From assembly GCA_019118845.1 (NCBI GenBank), contig DWYE01000058.1:1-15655 (forward strand): DNA of 15,655 nt. Direction: 5' to 3'. The stretch is from Anaeromassilibacillus stercoravium. GTDB taxonomy: Bacteria > Bacillota > Clostridia > Oscillospirales > Acutalibacteraceae. Of this stretch, positions 14,323-15,655 are shown piece by piece (position 1 is the first letter of the stretch; the number at the start of each line of letters is the position of its first letter). The notes under the pieces are model-generated. The model was given only the letters and a program-made list of their open reading frames with translations, was not told where the DNA came from and did no database searches. The position numbers and the translations under genes are program-made.

Positions 14323-15655
14323 TTAAGAAATCGCCTCCAGCTCATGGAAGCGGAATTTGATGATGATCTCTTTTTCTTCGGTCAGCTCCACCCGTTCGAT
14401 GAGGCTGACCAACAGTTCCCGACTGGTCAGTGCCGAGTCCAGAAACTGTTTCACCAGCGCCCTTGCTTTTTCTTCGGTGTTCACCGGTTGTTTTGCCTGT
14501 TTCTGAAGGCTCTTCAGCCGATCTTCCAGAACCGTGCGGTCCATCTTGACCTTCTGATAGATGCGCTGGAAGTCCTCTTCGGAGAGAAGTCCATTCAGCC
14601 GGTCCATGTACATCTGATCCAGATTGGTAGTCAGCGCAGTGATTTTGGATTGCAGCGCTTGCATCTCTGCTTCACAGATGGACTCCTTGCTGGCGGTCTC
14701 CACAGCTTCTTCTGCGATTGGGCGCAGCCGGTCAGGGTTCAGATAGGCCTGGCAGACCTCCCGTATTTTGGCAAGCACGGCTTCATTTACGGTTTCTTCC
14801 TTGATGGAATGACAGGAGCAGACACCCGCTTTGGTAAACCGCTGGTAGGTTCGGCATACGAAGAATAGGCGATCCTCCCCGGCGGCATTTTTGCGGTTAA
14901 GTACCGCCATGGGGTAGCCACACTCGTGGCAGAAAATCAGTCCTTTCAGCAAAAAGTCGTAGGTTCGGCTTCGGGTGTGCTTGCGGCTGTTTACCAGCAT
15001 CTGCACCTTCTGAAAGGTTTCCGGGTCAATGATGGGCTCATGCGTTCCTTCCACTACGACCCAGTTCTCCGGTGATTGCCTCAGACATTTCTTGGATTTG
15101 TAGCTGATTTTCACCATACGTCCTTGCACCATATTGCCGATGTAGGTCTCGTTTTTCAGCATTTCAGAGATCCGCTCACTGCTCCACAGCCCGGCGTAGG
15201 GGCCAGGATTTCCAACCTTCCAGCCGCAGTAGGTGGCTGGTGTGGGCACACCTTCTTCATTGAGCGTAGTCGCAATTTTCCGGCAGCTCATGCCGGAAAG
15301 CGCTAGGGCAAAGATCCGCCGCACCACTGGAGCTACTTCCTCGTCAATGACGATCTTGTTTTTCTCGGTAGGGTGCATCTTGTATCCGTACATGGGCTTG
15401 CCGCCGATGAACTGCCCCTTCCGCTGCTTATCCCGCTTGACGCTCTTGATCTTCTTGGAGATGTCCTTGGCGTACATGTCGTTCATGATGGCACGGAATG
15501 GGGTGATGTCGTTGGCGGTAGAGTCCACGCCGGTATCAATGCCGTCCAGCAGGGAAATGTACCGCACCCGGTGCTCCGGGAAGTACCGCTCCATATAGTG
15601 GCCGGTCATGATGTAATCACGGCCCAAACGGGAAAGGTCTTTGGTGATGACCATA
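14323..15655 (-). CDS. Large serine recombinase, 5' end beyond right window edge
   Basis: The visible 443 residues are the C-terminal part of a site-specific serine recombinase of the TndX/TnpX/SpoIVCA type. They start inside the resolvase domain at VITKDLSRLGRDY, with the conserved arginines; the catalytic serine and start codon are beyond 15655. Next come the recombinase domain (about 85-185; GQFIGGKPMYGYKM, ALSGMSCRKIATTLNEEGVP), a zinc ribbon with Cys242, Cys245, Cys267 and Cys279/281, a coiled coil (about 320-400), and a C-terminal DUF4368-like end (ALVKQFLDSALTSRELLVSL, VELTEEKEIIIKFRF). It would catalyse integration and excision of the element it sits in. The stop is 20 bases from the sigK fragment, putting the gene at the very end of the element in the same orientation as sigK. 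Confidence 0.93.
   Translation of the reverse strand, partial: MVITKDLSRLGRDYIMTGHYMERYFPEHRVRYISLLDGIDTGVDSTANDITPFRAIMNDMYAKDISKKIKSVKRDKQRKGQFIGGKPMYGYKMHPTEKNKIVIDEEVAPVVRRIFALALSGMSCRKIATTLNEEGVPTPATYCGWKVGNPGPYAGLWSSERISEMLKNETYIGNMVQGRMVKISYKSKKCLRQSPENWVVVEGTHEPIIDPETFQKVQMLVNSRKHTRSRTYDFLLKGLIFCHECGYPMAVLNRKNAAGEDRLFFVCRTYQRFTKAGVCSCHSIKEETVNEAVLAKIREVCQAYLNPDRLRPIAEEAVETASKESICEAEMQALQSKITALTTNLDQMYMDRLNGLLSEEDFQRIYQKVKMDRTVLEDRLKSLQKQAKQPVNTEEKARALVKQFLDSALTSRELLVSLIERVELTEEKEIIIKFRFHELEAIS

Overview
The window looks like chromosomal DNA from a spore-forming member of the Clostridia, probably a gut-type Oscillospiraceae or Lachnospiraceae relative. The evidence is moderate-to-high GC, strong AGGAGG-type ribosome binding sites, a Firmicutes-type tellurite-resistance-like (Ter) stress operon, and a sporulation sigma-factor remnant. 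No species can be named. Every real gene reads on the minus strand, so transcription runs from right to left.

Right edge (about 14226-15655). The C-terminal part of a large serine recombinase enters from beyond the window and stops at 14323. About 20 bases past its stop is an in-frame piece encoding the last ~24 residues of an RNA polymerase sigma factor, with the sigma-K signature RYVSRIEKKALQLL. A rho-independent terminator follows. This looks like a sigK gene interrupted within its recognition helix by a recombinase-bearing element, like the skin elements of Bacillus subtilis and Clostridioides difficile. The sigK 3' piece marks the chromosomal side of the junction, so the Ter operon lies outside the element.

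Promoter and leader (about 13867-14166). An AT-rich gap holds a TTGAAT-N17-TATAAT promoter facing the Ter genes. A 10-base inverted repeat has one arm in the promoter spacer and the other 76 bases upstream. A cre-like palindrome lies between -35 and the upstream arm. The leader is about 180 nt.

Ter operon (13866 down to 1 and beyond). In transcription order: an AIM24-family protein; a double-length YceG-like protein; TelA/YceH; three TerD paralogues; a CitE-like C-C lyase; a PRTase-TRSP protein; a StiP-type PRTase-PELOTA protein; a HAD phosphatase; a PMCA-type Ca2+ P-ATPase; and a divergent TerD-domain protein cut by the left edge. The CitE-like, PRTase-TRSP, StiP and HAD genes are joined by ATGA overlaps, the HAD gene overlaps the ATPase start by 17 nt, and the last gap is 19 nt, so the distal half is tightly coupled.

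How the parts may work together: comparative genomics (Anantharaman, Iyer and Aravind) predicts that the lyase, two PRTases and HAD phosphatase make a nucleoside-like metabolite linked to Ter stress signalling. The TerD proteins are Ca2+-binding, and here a Ca2+ exporter is co-transcribed with them. TelA, YceG and AIM24 would form the membrane- or envelope-stress part. No TerC-type membrane protein or ATP-grasp enzyme is visible in the window.
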